From Bacillus sp. SD088 (lineage in GTDB: Bacteria > Bacillota > Bacilli > Bacillales > Bacillaceae_C), in NCBI RefSeq assembly GCF_017355205.1, contig NZ_JADIJK010000009.1, positions 62,001-126,000 on the forward strand: 64,000 nucleotides of DNA, written 5' to 3'. Below the pieces are notes generated by a model. That model was not told the DNA's origin and searched no databases. It saw only the letters and a list, made by a program, of their open reading frames with translations. Of the stretch, positions 17,427 through 27,019 are shown in pieces (the stretch's first letter is position 1; every line of letters starts with the position of its first letter). The translations under genes were made by a program, and so were the position numbers.

Positions 17427-17454
17427 AAAGGCGTGACGAGACCGTCGCGCCTTT
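17427..17454 (-). terminator. Terminator of the lactonase-like gene
   Basis: AAAGGCGTGACG (17427-17438) and CGTCGCGCCTTT (17443-17454) make a 12-bp stem with one wobble pair and loop AGAC. It lies 23 bases past the minus-strand stop codon at 17478 and is followed on that strand by a T-rich stretch. Confidence 0.65.
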
Positions 17455-17477
17455 CTGACCAAGCCTGTTGACATTGG

Positions 17478-18299
17478 TTATTTAGCTAATTTATAAAATG
17501 TGTGTGCATTCTGACCAAAAAAAGCTGCGTGATCTTGAGGTATTGTCTCTTCAACAATTTTAATTACATCATCATAGGTTCCAGCTAAAAGACATACAGG
17601 CCAATCGCTCCCAAACATCACCCGTTTCTCCCCAAATACATGGCAAACATGTTCAATGTATGGTTTAAGATCCGCTAGCTTCCATGTTTGATGATCCGCT
17701 TCTGTGATTAACCCCGATATTTTACACATTGTGGATGGATATTGTGCAATCTTAGTGATTCCTTCCGCCCATGTCGCCCACTCTTGATCTTTAATATTTG
17801 GCTTGGCACAATGATTTACCACCGCACGCAATCCCGGAAATTCTGATAATAATTCGATTATGGAAGGAAGGTGTTTCGGATAAATTAAGAGATCGATCGG
17901 AAAATCATCCTCAATTAAAATCTTTAGATTACTTTTTACATCTGGGTGAAGAATCCAGCGGTCATCTGACAGATCCTGTAACATGGGACGAATGCCAATA
18001 AATTTCGCTTGCTGCTTATAATGAAAGAATCGTTCTGGAAATGACGGGTCGGCTAAATCAAGCCAGCCAACAACACCCGCAATCGTCTGATTTTTATCGG
18101 CTAGTTCCAATAAAAACTTTGTCTCTTCCTCTGTTGGTGCTGCTTGCACAACGATTGATTGCTTGATCTGATGTTTTTTCAAATGTGCTGCTAAATTCTC
18201 TGGTAAAAAGTCTTTATAAATCGCTTGCAAATCCTCCGTCGGCCAATTTGTCCACTGATTTTCTAGCTGCCAATAGTGCTGATGGGCATCCAATCTCAT
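17478..18299 (-). CDS. Amidohydrolase-family sugar lactonase (COG3618)
   Basis: A 273-residue TIM-barrel metallohydrolase of the L-fuconolactonase/L-rhamnonolactonase group. Metal-binding motifs are visible: DAHQHYW at the N-terminus, NHCAKP near the middle and MFGSDWP toward the end. Known members open sugar-acid lactones such as L-fucono-1,5-lactone. An enolase-superfamily dehydratase in the same block would act on the resulting acid. The start at 18299 is chosen because GGAGG lies nine bases upstream; the alternative ATG at 18314 overlaps that site. The sugar specificity is not decided by sequence. Confidence 0.85.
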   Translation of the reverse strand: MRLDAHQHYWQLENQWTNWPTEDLQAIYKDFLPENLAAHLKKHQIKQSIVVQAAPTEEETKFLLELADKNQTIAGVVGWLDLADPSFPERFFHYKQQAKFIGIRPMLQDLSDDRWILHPDVKSNLKILIEDDFPIDLLIYPKHLPSIIELLSEFPGLRAVVNHCAKPNIKDQEWATWAEGITKIAQYPSTMCKISGLITEADHQTWKLADLKPYIEHVCHVFGEKRVMFGSDWPVCLLAGTYDDVIKIVEETIPQDHAAFFGQNAHTFYKLAK

Positions 18300-18332
18300 T
18301 TCTGTAACCTCCATATCTATTTGAAAAGTATT

Positions 18333-20429
18333 CTAATAAATCAAGCGGATTTGATCAATATATAATGTTCCAGTCGTCTTATTCTCTCCCTTTGTCGCCA
18401 TATACCGAAAAGGTGCTTCCATTTTTAAAGGCAGAATCCGGTCTTTCGGTATTTTTGCCTCGACATATTTCCACCCTGTCCATGAAACCCCCATTTCCTT
18501 CTCCGTATAATCGATGGAAAATAACTGACTATGTCCATCTCGTAATTGTCCCCTTAACCAGTGACCATGTCCATCTCCATAAATCCACATTCCTATTTTA
18601 TCTGGATACCCTTCCAATTCAATACTTCTTTTCGGGGTAACATAGACACCTGATATCCCTTTTTGATTTAAAAAATTATAATCGATTCTTAAGGCATGAT
18701 GCCCAAAACGAATAGGGTCATCAGGTCCAGATGCTAACCGCATATGAATGGCTGTATAGCGGTCACCTTTTATAGCCCAATGATTTGCCCCATTTTCAAA
18801 ATCCTCGATAAGATGGGGCTCTTTCCCGACTTCAACTTTTAGCGATGCGGACATATCTCCATAGCGAACCGTAATGCTTCCACTTCCCTTTTCATCGAAA
18901 ACAATGAATTTCCCTCCCGGATGGATCTCCCCCACAGTTCCATCGAATGTCCACTCCAATAAAAGGGGATCGAATATTAGCTTTCCCCCTTTATGATAGG
19001 CTTCCACTCCTATTTGGTATACAGATTTTGGCTCAACCGTTAGCTCGGATTGTAAGAAAGCGAGTTTCGTACATGTATCAACTACCTCAATTTTACTAAC
19101 ACCACTTTTGACACCATTTATCTTTGCTGACACCATTCCATTTCCTGGCTTGAAACCAGCTTTAAAATAGCCGCTGCTATTCATTTCTCCAATATGGCTA
19201 TCAACGGACCACACCACCTTATCTGTTATCTGTTTGGCATGATAAAAAGCATCTGTGCCTCTAACTTTAAAAGTAAACGAACTTCCTGCTAGGATGGCAA
19301 GTTCTGCGGGATAAACAAAAAGTTTCTTTAACTCTCCTTCTTTCTGACAGTTTACAAGAAGAAGAGTGTTAGCCACATCCCTTTCTGCCCCATCAGATGG
19401 TTGATTGATTATGATCGGTGTTTGCTCACCTGGTAATCTAGCCAACATTGTTGAAGATCCTCCACCATCAAGATTAACGGCAGAATAAACACCATATGCA
19501 AGCATTAGCTCCGCTAGCTCTTTAAGCGAAACACCTACACTATAACCCGTTTTTCGACCATCGACTACGATAAGTAGAACAGTCCCATCCTCTTTTATTC
19601 CAACAGCTGTTCTAGGTGCTATGCCCGTATCTGAAGGTATTGTTTCCTTCATGAGCATCCCCTTATCAATCAGAAGATGATTCCCACCAACTGCTTCTTG
19701 TACATTCATCCAATCATCTGAAAAAGTAAAAGCTAATTCTACTTTGTCTCCTGCTTTTATAGATTGTAACCATTCTCGAACTCTCCCATGGCCTGCAAGG
19801 AGCAATTGCCCTTCCGTTAAAGTAATACTTGCTTCTTCAACAATATGTTGAATTCGACCTCCTACAGACTGCCCTGATTGGATCACATCATTGGTCGTAT
19901 CGACAATAATCTTTACTGCGTTGTCGACGGTTACATTTATTTCACCAAAAACATTTGTATATAAAACAAGTGGATAATCTAACAGCTGTTTGTTCAATGC
20001 GATCGGACAGGGGAGCTGCTGTACTTGATCATTGACCTTTACAGTGATTGATAAATTTGGAGTGCCAATTACAGCTGTACCGTCTTTCTTAAATCCTATC
20101 GCCGTACGCCCATTTGATGATGTTAATATTTGCCCTTGATGAACAATCAAATTAGCGGGTAAACCATTCGACATATCATAAAAGTCTGCATTGATTCCTG
20201 CAACAATGCGATGTTCTGAACGATTAACAGCGGCCGCCTGCTCCGTTGCTTTTTGCATCCCTACAACGTTTCCATAAGTTAATCCAGCTTCAAAGCGAAT
20301 TTTATCTGCTTCTAGCTTAGCTTCAATGATATGAAGATGTTGTTTGCCAGAAATACTATAAACCTCTTCTGAAAACTGTCTGACGCCCGGAGCTATCGTC
20401 TGTATCTTAGTTTGGTTAACATTCTGCAT
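18333..20429 (-). CDS. Phosphodiester glycosidase-family protein (NAGPA domain) with C-terminal carbohydrate-binding-like module
   Basis: A 698-residue protein. The NAGPA-type domain (about residues 60-340) is recognised by GINADFYDMSNGLPANLIV, GRTAIGFKKDG, the RTAVGIKEDGTVLL stretch and the glycine-rich VNLDGGGSSTM. This fold removes sugars linked through a phosphodiester, as the human uncovering enzyme removes GlcNAc from a GlcNAc-P-mannose linkage. Two Ig-like parts follow (about 360-530), then a beta-sandwich resembling a carbohydrate-binding module (about 540-698). There is no signal peptide, which is unusual for such an architecture. It lies 33 bases upstream of the lactonase gene, so they are probably cotranscribed. 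Start ATG at 20429 preferred over GTG at 20435. Confidence 0.85.
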   Translation of the reverse strand: MQNVNQTKIQTIAPGVRQFSEEVYSISGKQHLHIIEAKLEADKIRFEAGLTYGNVVGMQKATEQAAAVNRSEHRIVAGINADFYDMSNGLPANLIVHQGQILTSSNGRTAIGFKKDGTAVIGTPNLSITVKVNDQVQQLPCPIALNKQLLDYPLVLYTNVFGEINVTVDNAVKIIVDTTNDVIQSGQSVGGRIQHIVEEASITLTEGQLLLAGHGRVREWLQSIKAGDKVELAFTFSDDWMNVQEAVGGNHLLIDKGMLMKETIPSDTGIAPRTAVGIKEDGTVLLIVVDGRKTGYSVGVSLKELAELMLAYGVYSAVNLDGGGSSTMLARLPGEQTPIIINQPSDGAERDVANTLLLVNCQKEGELKKLFVYPAELAILAGSSFTFKVRGTDAFYHAKQITDKVVWSVDSHIGEMNSSGYFKAGFKPGNGMVSAKINGVKSGVSKIEVVDTCTKLAFLQSELTVEPKSVYQIGVEAYHKGGKLIFDPLLLEWTFDGTVGEIHPGGKFIVFDEKGSGSITVRYGDMSASLKVEVGKEPHLIEDFENGANHWAIKGDRYTAIHMRLASGPDDPIRFGHHALRIDYNFLNQKGISGVYVTPKRSIELEGYPDKIGMWIYGDGHGHWLRGQLRDGHSQLFSIDYTEKEMGVSWTGWKYVEAKIPKDRILPLKMEAPFRYMATKGENKTTGTLYIDQIRLIY

Positions 20430-20451
20430 TTCCACACCCTCTTACCGCTAT

Positions 20452-20545
20452 TTATCCCGCATTAACGGGCAATAATTCCTCCGCGTCTGCACTAGCACAT
20501 CCTCTGCGTCGAAAAAAACCCAGTGATTGAAGTTTCACTTTATTT
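20452..20545. repeat. Intergenic repeat containing CCCGCATTAACGGGC (copy 1)
   Basis: Starts with TTATCCCGCATTAACGGGC, a small palindrome-like word found identically at 22662-22680, and ends with TTGAAGTTTCACTTTA, matched by TTGAACTTTCACTTTA before 22800. The two copies flank the YibE/F pair. Copies are diverged in between. Confidence 0.55.
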
Positions 20546-20701
20546 TACTATAGTAGCTTCCTATAATCTTCCTCTTTCATCAATCCCCCTATCCTTCCCT
20601 GCTACTTGACCAATGAATATATCATTGTTATTCTAGCTCCATTGTATATGGTTCTTCTATTCTTATAAAATGATACTAGAAATAATACTGGAGGTTATGC
20701 T

Positions 20702-21838
20702 TTGAGAGCCATTTTAAATAGGATACCAATATCACCTAAAAAATTGGTGTTTTATACGCTGTTAATTCTTTGTTTTGTTGCCTCCATTATATTTGTTCAA
20801 CATAATCACTCTTTGTTTGAACGACCAATTGCAAAAGTGATCGAGGTCGAGCATGTCGAGACCACTGATTTGATAGATATGAATGATAATCATGACAAAC
20901 TCACGACACAACATATAATTGCAGAATTAAAAAACGGAAAGGAAAAGGGACAGCTCATCCATTTAACCAATGAGTATTCAATTTCCGGTGCTTATGACCA
21001 GCCTTATCGTGTGGGCAATGAATTATTTGTTTCCATTGATCATAACCTGACCGAAAATCAAAAGCTTACTGGTAGTATCCAGGATGTAAAGCGTGATCAT
21101 TATATTTTATTCGCCGCATGGGTGTTTATCTTTATCTTGCTGATTGTCGGAAAAAGGCAGGGATTGTTTTCGATTATCAGTTTGGCTGTTAACGCGCTGT
21201 TGCTCTCCTATGCTTTGGATATATATATCCAGCACCCTAATATCAGTTTAGTCTGGATATGTGGAGTGGCTGCCGTTTTATTTACAGCCATTTCATTGTT
21301 ACTTGTGAATGGTTTTAATGAAAAAACATATGCCGCTATTATTGCAACCTTATTCGCCACCCTTCTTTCGCTCTTCATCACCTATATAGTGCTGTGGTTA
21401 ACGAACGAAAACGGATTACGCTATGAAGAAATGCAGTTCTTAACTCGCCCTTACCAAATGGTATTTATGGCTGGGCTATTTGTTGGATCTTTAGGTGCTG
21501 TCATGGATGTGGCGATTACAATGTCAGCCTCCATCTTTGCTTTATATGAGCAAAATAACGATATTTCTGTAAAAGCTTTGAAAAATTCCGGCTTAGATAT
21601 TGGGAAGGATATTATGGGAACGATGACCAATATTCTATTTTTTGCCTATATTAGTGGTACGATTCCAATGCTGATTTTATATTTAAAAAACGCCTCACCA
21701 TTAGGCTTTTCCCTTTCTATGAATCTTTCATTGGAACTAGCACGAGCTTTGGCAGGCGGGATTGGGATCGTATTAGCGATTCCGATTGGTTTATATGTGT
21801 CCATTTATTTCGTTCAACGAAAGAGGAGAAACTTATGA
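20702..21838 (+). CDS. YibE/F-family membrane protein (YibE-like)
   Basis: A 378-residue integral membrane protein of the YibE/F family. There is one N-terminal membrane segment (about residues 14-32), an extracytoplasmic beta-rich domain (about 35-140), then a run of six to seven transmembrane helices. The family stretch GAVMDVAITMSASIFAL is clear near residues 262-278, followed by GLDIGKDIMGTMTN. The function is not established; a channel or transport role has been proposed for the family. TTG start with GGAGG at 20690-20694. It overlaps the next gene by four bases. It is on the opposite strand to the catabolic block around it. Confidence 0.85.
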   Translation: MRAILNRIPISPKKLVFYTLLILCFVASIIFVQHNHSLFERPIAKVIEVEHVETTDLIDMNDNHDKLTTQHIIAELKNGKEKGQLIHLTNEYSISGAYDQPYRVGNELFVSIDHNLTENQKLTGSIQDVKRDHYILFAAWVFIFILLIVGKRQGLFSIISLAVNALLLSYALDIYIQHPNISLVWICGVAAVLFTAISLLLVNGFNEKTYAAIIATLFATLLSLFITYIVLWLTNENGLRYEEMQFLTRPYQMVFMAGLFVGSLGAVMDVAITMSASIFALYEQNNDISVKALKNSGLDIGKDIMGTMTNILFFAYISGTIPMLILYLKNASPLGFSLSMNLSLELARALAGGIGIVLAIPIGLYVSIYFVQRKRRNL

Positions 21839-22605
21839 ATGTTTTCTTATGGTTAGCTATCATTTTAGGCGTTCTAATGATTCTGATCGGTGGAAAAAAA
21901 GGCGCTAGATCTTTTCTGTCTTTATTCTTAAATTTTGCTGTGATCCTCCTGATTGTCCTATTTATGACGGCTCCAAGTGCGAATCCGATTATTTTAACAT
22001 TGATCGGATGTACAGTGATCAGTTGTATAAATCTGTTTTTCATAAATGAGGTGAATAGTAAAACGACAACTGCGTTTATTGCCACCATCATTACGATTGT
22101 GATTCTGATTGTTTTCATTACGATTTTATCTGAAAGATCGATGATTCAAGGCTTTGGTGAGGAAGAAATGGAAGAATTAGGAATGTTTTCTCTTTATATT
22201 GGTGTGGATTTTGTCAAAATAGGTGCCTCTGTGATTATTATGAGTACTATCGGCGCCATTACAGATGTAGCCATCTCCATTACTTCTCCGATGCGGGAAA
22301 TTTTCCTTCACCACCCATCCATTAGCAGAAAAGATTTATTTCGTTCTGGATTAAGTATTGGAAGAGATATTTTAGGAACCAATACAAATACATTATTTTT
22401 CGCCTTCTTCGGAGGTTATCTTGCCTTGCTTTTATGGTTTAAAGACTTATCCTATTCTTTAAGTGAAATTATCAATTCAAAAATATTTAGTGACGAAATG
22501 ATCACGATTTTTTGCTCTGGTATTGGTATTGCCTTAATTATCCCCATTGCCTCTTGGCTTAACGCCTATTACTTGACGAAAACTCGGGACAAAGTCGCAG
22601 AATAA
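21835..22605 (+). CDS. YibE/F-family membrane protein (YibF-like)
   Basis: A 256-residue partner of the preceding gene, coupled through an ATGA overlap. It lacks the extracytoplasmic domain and is almost entirely membrane helices. It repeats the family motif as GAITDVAISITSPMREIF and GLSIGRDILGTNTNTLFFAF. The two proteins probably form one complex. A good terminator follows directly. Confidence 0.85.
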   Translation: MNVFLWLAIILGVLMILIGGKKGARSFLSLFLNFAVILLIVLFMTAPSANPIILTLIGCTVISCINLFFINEVNSKTTTAFIATIITIVILIVFITILSERSMIQGFGEEEMEELGMFSLYIGVDFVKIGASVIIMSTIGAITDVAISITSPMREIFLHHPSISRKDLFRSGLSIGRDILGTNTNTLFFAFFGGYLALLLWFKDLSYSLSEIINSKIFSDEMITIFCSGIGIALIIPIASWLNAYYLTKTRDKVAE

Positions 22606-22624
22606 CTTTCTACTGATAAATTGA

Positions 22625-22660
22625 AAAACTCGGGCACCTTACAATTACCCGAGTTTTCTC
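22625..22660 (+). terminator. Terminator of the YibE/F operon
   Basis: AAAACTCGGG (22625-22634) and CCCGAGTTTT (22648-22657) form a 10-bp perfect stem with a 13-base loop, followed by a T-rich tail (TTTTCTCTTT). Confidence 0.8.
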
Positions 22661-22661
22661 T

Positions 22662-22797
22662 TTATCCCGCATTAACGGGCTCTCTTCAATTTTAAATTAC
22701 TTCTAACAATCTTGAGCCAAATCAGGCACAGTGCTTCCTCAACAACTGTGCCCGTTTGCAGAGGGAATCCCGAATCCACACTAATTGAACTTTCACT
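22662..22797. repeat. Intergenic repeat containing CCCGCATTAACGGGC (copy 2)
   Basis: Begins with the same 19 bases as copy 1 (22662-22680). It also holds a hairpin, GGCACAGT (22726-22733) with ACTGTGCC (22745-22752), and ends against the stop codon of the enolase-superfamily gene. Confidence 0.5.
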
Positions 22798-23895
22798 TTA
22801 TCCGATTCGACACTCTGTCAAAATTTTATCCGTTAATTTACAGCCCAGTCCGGGTTCTTCCGGTAAGGTGTAGTAGCCATTCACGACTTTTATCGGATCT
22901 TCCCAAATGTCCGCAATCGATTCATAACAATGCTCGACCATTGGTACATTCGGGGTCGCAGCAGCCAATTGAGCGTGTAATTTCTGCTGAACATTGGTGT
23001 GAGGGATCACCTCTAAATTATAGCAACGAGCAAGAGCCGCTACATCCAGCCATTCGTCGATTCCTGATAGTTTTGTCGCATCCGCTTGCACAATATCGAC
23101 CGCGCCCATTTCAATATAATCCCGAAAATCGTATTTTGTATAGACTGTTTCCCCAATGGCAATCGGTAAATCCAGCGAATGTGCAAGTTCTGCATGCGCT
23201 TTTTTATCGAAAGGATTCATCGGCTCTTCTAACCAATAGACATCTAATTCCTCCAATTTTCGCCCCCATACTTTCGATGTCTTTAAATCCCAAACGGTAT
23301 TAACATCAACCATTAATTTTATATCATCGCCAATCGCTTTACGTACCGCTTTGACTCGTTTAAAATCTTCTCTTGGATCAGGCAATCCTAATTTCATCTT
23401 TACAGCATCATAACCACGTTCCACTAGAGTGAGCATGTCTTTAATAAGTTGATCAGTCGTAACTTGGAGCCAACCACCATCAGTGTTATAAGCCTTCACT
23501 CTATCCTTAACTGGACCTAGATATTTCCATAAAGGCAGGTTGGCTACTTTTAGTTTTATATCCCAGAGGGCTAGTTCCACTGCACATAGAGCAACACGGG
23601 TGACCCCAACTTGTCCGATAAAATGATTGGTATAGTGAAGATCGCGTAAAAGTGTTTTGTACATAAGTGGGTCTTTTCCAATAAGTTTTGGTGCATACGT
23701 ATCATCAATAATTGCTTGAACAGCTCGCGTTCCCTTAGTGTAATTCCAGTTAAATCCCCATCCGCTTATGCCTTCGTCTGTATCCACTCGTATCGCAACA
23801 AATTCAACTGATTCCAATCTTGTTTGGGAATCTGTGATCGCTCGTTGCTTTAGTGGAATATCCAATAAATAGGTTTCAACCTTGGTTATTTTCAT
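22798..23895 (-). CDS. Mandelate racemase/enolase-superfamily sugar-acid dehydratase
   Basis: A 365-residue enzyme with an N-terminal capping domain and a C-terminal (beta/alpha)7-beta barrel. Catalytic features are visible: the KxK motif in VKMKLG, metal ligands in MVDVN, WLEEP and IGETVY, and the catalytic histidine in VIPHTN. The KxK plus His arrangement is that of the mandelate-racemase subgroup, which dehydrates or racemises acid sugars such as L-fuconate, L-rhamnonate or D-galactonate. A lactonase and a 2-hydroxyacid dehydrogenase in the same region fit a nonphosphorylated sugar-acid route. Start ATG at 23895, spaced well from AAAGGCGG. The substrate is not determined. Confidence 0.87.
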   Translation of the reverse strand: MKITKVETYLLDIPLKQRAITDSQTRLESVEFVAIRVDTDEGISGWGFNWNYTKGTRAVQAIIDDTYAPKLIGKDPLMYKTLLRDLHYTNHFIGQVGVTRVALCAVELALWDIKLKVANLPLWKYLGPVKDRVKAYNTDGGWLQVTTDQLIKDMLTLVERGYDAVKMKLGLPDPREDFKRVKAVRKAIGDDIKLMVDVNTVWDLKTSKVWGRKLEELDVYWLEEPMNPFDKKAHAELAHSLDLPIAIGETVYTKYDFRDYIEMGAVDIVQADATKLSGIDEWLDVAALARCYNLEVIPHTNVQQKLHAQLAAATPNVPMVEHCYESIADIWEDPIKVVNGYYTLPEEPGLGCKLTDKILTECRIG

Positions 23896-23948
23896 TTTCA
23901 AGCACCGCCTTTATAATTAATTGACAAATCATCTGGTATTCGTTTACC

Positions 23949-25349
23949 TTAAGGTTTTTCACGAAAAGCTGGATTTCCTTTCCCCGCAGGACCAACTAAA
24001 TGGAGCTGGCCATAGCCTTTGACAGCTTCATGGGTTCCGTCAAAAGCAGGGTCGACATATTGAACAAACCATTTTTCCAGTTTCCCTTTCATATCTATTA
24101 AGATATTTTCGCAGGCTGGATTTTCAACTAGATTCTCTTTTTCATCCGGGTCTTTCTCTAAATGATATAATTCATGCGGTCCATAAGGATAACGATGGAT
24201 ATACTTCCAGTCTTTCGTTCGGATCATCCGTACTGGTCCATATTCATCATAAATGACAACATGGTCATGGGCCTCCGCTTGCCCCCCTTTTAATAAGCCG
24301 TAAAAGCTTTTTCCAGGAAGTTTGTTTGCTTCGGTGTTTTCTATACCAACATAGTCCAATATTGTTGGCATAAAATCATAACCACTTACCAATTCCTCGC
24401 ACACTTTATCTTCTGGGATAAGCCCTGGCTGTGAGAAAATTGCTGGAACTTTTACGGAAGTATCATACATATTTTGCGGGAAAGTCCCATTCCCTTTCCC
24501 CCATATGCCATGATGTCCGCAATTAAATCCATTATCACTGAGAAAACAAATAAGTGTATTTTCGCGGATGCCCATTGTTTCAATTTTTTCTATGATTCTA
24601 CCAATATTCTCATCCATAGCCGTGACAGCAGCAAAATAGCCTTTTAAATTTTCCTTTCGATTATCTGCCCAAGGAGCCGTGTTAATTTGCCAGTCGTGTT
24701 TCGGTTCGTTTGGAATGGAGTCGAATGAGCAATCATCATATGAATCAACAATTTCCTGCGGATGACTATTGATCCAAGGATCGTGAGGAGCCGTATAATG
24801 AACACTTAGATAAAAAGGTTGTTCCCCATCTTGATGATCTAAAAATTCAAGTGCATCATCTGTAATCACATCTGTTAGATAACCAGCTTCATGGACCAAT
24901 TCTCCGTTTCGAATCATTGGAGCATTATAATACGGTCCACCTCCCCTTTGATGGACAAACCAATGCTGAAACCCTTTTTGCGGGTTGACGCTATCGCCTA
25001 AATGCCATTTTCCACTTAACCCACATACATAATGATTTTCAGCCAAAAATTCCGTATACGCTTTCTGACCTTGCAAATATTCGATGGCTTCCTCTCCCAC
25101 ATTCCCTTCTCTAATCCAGTCTTGAACCCCATGCTGGGAAGGGATTCTTCCTGTCAGCAAGGACGCCCGAGCGGGAGAACAGACAGGGGATGTACAAAAG
25201 AAATTAGAAAAACGCATACCCTCCTTAGCCAAATGATCTAAATGCGGAGTACGAATTTCATGATTCCCAGCACTGCCAAGTGCCCATGCTCCTTGATCAT
25301 CACTAAGAATAAAAACAATATTTGGTTTGTTGATTATTTTCTTCTTCAT
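23949..25349 (-). CDS. Sulfatase (S1 family), member 1 of four
   Basis: A 466-residue alkaline-phosphatase-superfamily sulfatase. The formylglycine motif is CSPAR (Cys57) within TSPVCSPARASLLTGR. Metal ligands are in FILSDDQGAW near the N-terminus and FLSDNGFNCGHHG in the C-terminal half. The SDNG form of the second metal site distinguishes it from the other three, which have DHG. It is the only member of the four with a long C-terminal extension after the NLVENP region. No signal peptide, so it is predicted cytoplasmic. The start is placed at 25349; a GTG twelve bases upstream is also possible. The sulfated substrate is unknown. Confidence 0.88.
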   Translation of the reverse strand: MKKKIINKPNIVFILSDDQGAWALGSAGNHEIRTPHLDHLAKEGMRFSNFFCTSPVCSPARASLLTGRIPSQHGVQDWIREGNVGEEAIEYLQGQKAYTEFLAENHYVCGLSGKWHLGDSVNPQKGFQHWFVHQRGGGPYYNAPMIRNGELVHEAGYLTDVITDDALEFLDHQDGEQPFYLSVHYTAPHDPWINSHPQEIVDSYDDCSFDSIPNEPKHDWQINTAPWADNRKENLKGYFAAVTAMDENIGRIIEKIETMGIRENTLICFLSDNGFNCGHHGIWGKGNGTFPQNMYDTSVKVPAIFSQPGLIPEDKVCEELVSGYDFMPTILDYVGIENTEANKLPGKSFYGLLKGGQAEAHDHVVIYDEYGPVRMIRTKDWKYIHRYPYGPHELYHLEKDPDEKENLVENPACENILIDMKGKLEKWFVQYVDPAFDGTHEAVKGYGQLHLVGPAGKGNPAFREKP

Positions 25350-25478
25350 CCTTTCAGTCACACCTCGTATCCATATATTTCTTTTAAATTTATATTCGCA
25401 TTCAGCATTTTCCAAACTTGAAAAACTAGAATATCGGATTCCAAATGATTATATATTTTTTGGGAAGACAAGAAAAAA

Positions 25479-26870
25479 TCAAAATATTATTTGACTAGAT
25501 AAAATCCTCTGTAAGATCATCTCTTTTAGAGTAGCAATTACCTCTTTCATCGAATAAGAAGCTGCTAAATTTACTTGTTCATCTGGATCCTCCCTAACAT
25601 TGAAAAGAAGATAACATTCTCCATTTTTATTTAGTGCAATTTTCCACTCATCTGTCAATAGCATTACTTCACCATTAATTTCAGAGAAAGCTGAGTTTCG
25701 GTGACTTATTTTCTGATTATCCAAAACAGGAATCAAAGATTTTCCAAATTGTAGATGCTTTAAATTTCCACCTGCTAAATCTACCAGAGTAGGTCCGATA
25801 TCATTTAATTCTACCACACCATTGTAAACAGTTCGCAAATCGTTCTGTTGTTTTGTATAAGGTGTGCGAACCATAAGGGGAATATTCACCGATCCTTTTA
25901 GAAAGTTTTCCTTATATAGCAATCCATAATCACCCAACATTTCTCCGTGATCTGAGGTAAATACGATAACAGTGTGATCAAGCTGCTGCCTTTGCTCAAG
26001 TACTTCCAATATTCCACCAATTTGTTCATCAATTAATGATATATTACCTGCATAATCCGCTCGTAATCTACTTATTTCCTCTTCTGTTAATGGCGGAGAA
26101 TTGCGTGGGGTTGCCATTAAGTCATCTAGATACCCCTTGGAACTCCTCTCCCCCTTAGATAAAGGTCTAGGAATTGCTGATGGCATCGACTGAGGATCAT
26201 ACATACTTGCATATGGCTCCGGAGTATCCCATGGCTCATGTGGACCGCCAAAACTCAACATGCAAAACCATGGTCTCGTATCGTTATATTCTTGCAAATA
26301 TTTTTTTGCTTTTTGTGCAATATGGACATCAGCATAATCTTCTAAAGGAAGAGGTGATGGTCTTACTACATATTCTTTATTTAAAAACCGTTCCTCAAAA
26401 TCATCTATATACCCACTTAATAAACCTTTTTTCTCCCATTCTTCTGTCATATAACTTTTAGCCAACCTGTTCGCCCTTGGACCAGCAATTTCATAAATGT
26501 CCTCAAACCCATAAGATTTCATTAAATATTCTCTATCTCGCAAATCTCCCTTATGTCGATGGAGATGAGATTTACCAAAAATACTTGTCCTGTATCCTGC
26601 TTCCTGAATAGCCTTCATCCAAGTAGGGGTCCCCTTTTCCATATCATAGTCTACATAAGACCATACTCCTGTATTATGAGGATATAATCCAGTGGCTAAG
26701 GAAATACGGGCAGGAACACATACAGGAGAATTTGTTATGCAATTTGTAAATAGAACTCCCTCTTCTGCTATTCTATTTAAGGCGGGAGTGTTCATCCATG
26801 GGGAAATTTTCCCCAATCCATCCCACCGAAATTGATCAGTCATTATAAACAAAATATTGGGTTTCCTCAT
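25479..26870 (-). CDS. Sulfatase (S1 family), member 2 of four
   Basis: A 463-residue sulfatase-fold hydrolase. The active-site motif is CVPAR (Cys51), with FIMTDQFRWDGLG for the first metal cluster and FTSDHGEMLGDYG for the second. No leader peptide. The spacing and the DHG motif are shared with some phosphonate monoester hydrolases and phosphodiesterases of the same superfamily, so sulfatase activity is likely but not certain. Good ribosome site AGGAGTG five bases before the ATG at 26870. It lies between two other sulfatase genes on the same strand with gaps of 130-150 bases. Confidence 0.88.
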   Translation of the reverse strand: MRKPNILFIMTDQFRWDGLGKISPWMNTPALNRIAEEGVLFTNCITNSPVCVPARISLATGLYPHNTGVWSYVDYDMEKGTPTWMKAIQEAGYRTSIFGKSHLHRHKGDLRDREYLMKSYGFEDIYEIAGPRANRLAKSYMTEEWEKKGLLSGYIDDFEERFLNKEYVVRPSPLPLEDYADVHIAQKAKKYLQEYNDTRPWFCMLSFGGPHEPWDTPEPYASMYDPQSMPSAIPRPLSKGERSSKGYLDDLMATPRNSPPLTEEEISRLRADYAGNISLIDEQIGGILEVLEQRQQLDHTVIVFTSDHGEMLGDYGLLYKENFLKGSVNIPLMVRTPYTKQQNDLRTVYNGVVELNDIGPTLVDLAGGNLKHLQFGKSLIPVLDNQKISHRNSAFSEINGEVMLLTDEWKIALNKNGECYLLFNVREDPDEQVNLAASYSMKEVIATLKEMILQRILSSQIIF

Positions 26871-27019
26871 GACTTCACTCCTAAAAATAATACATCCTTA
26901 ATGTAAGATTAAATCGGCATTTCACACTACCGTGGTTAAAGCATGATTTCACATCGATCCGTCAACTTGATAGGGTTACTCCTTATCTCGATCATGGAAA
27001 ATATATAGAATTTGGCCTA

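Larger units (their letters stand above)
17165..17477. other. Gap with cre-like site and terminator
   Basis: Holds the promoter area of the orphan binding protein with a cre-like site (17198-17211) and, at the other end, the terminator of the lactonase gene (17427-17454). The A+T-rich middle shows no gene. Confidence 0.5.
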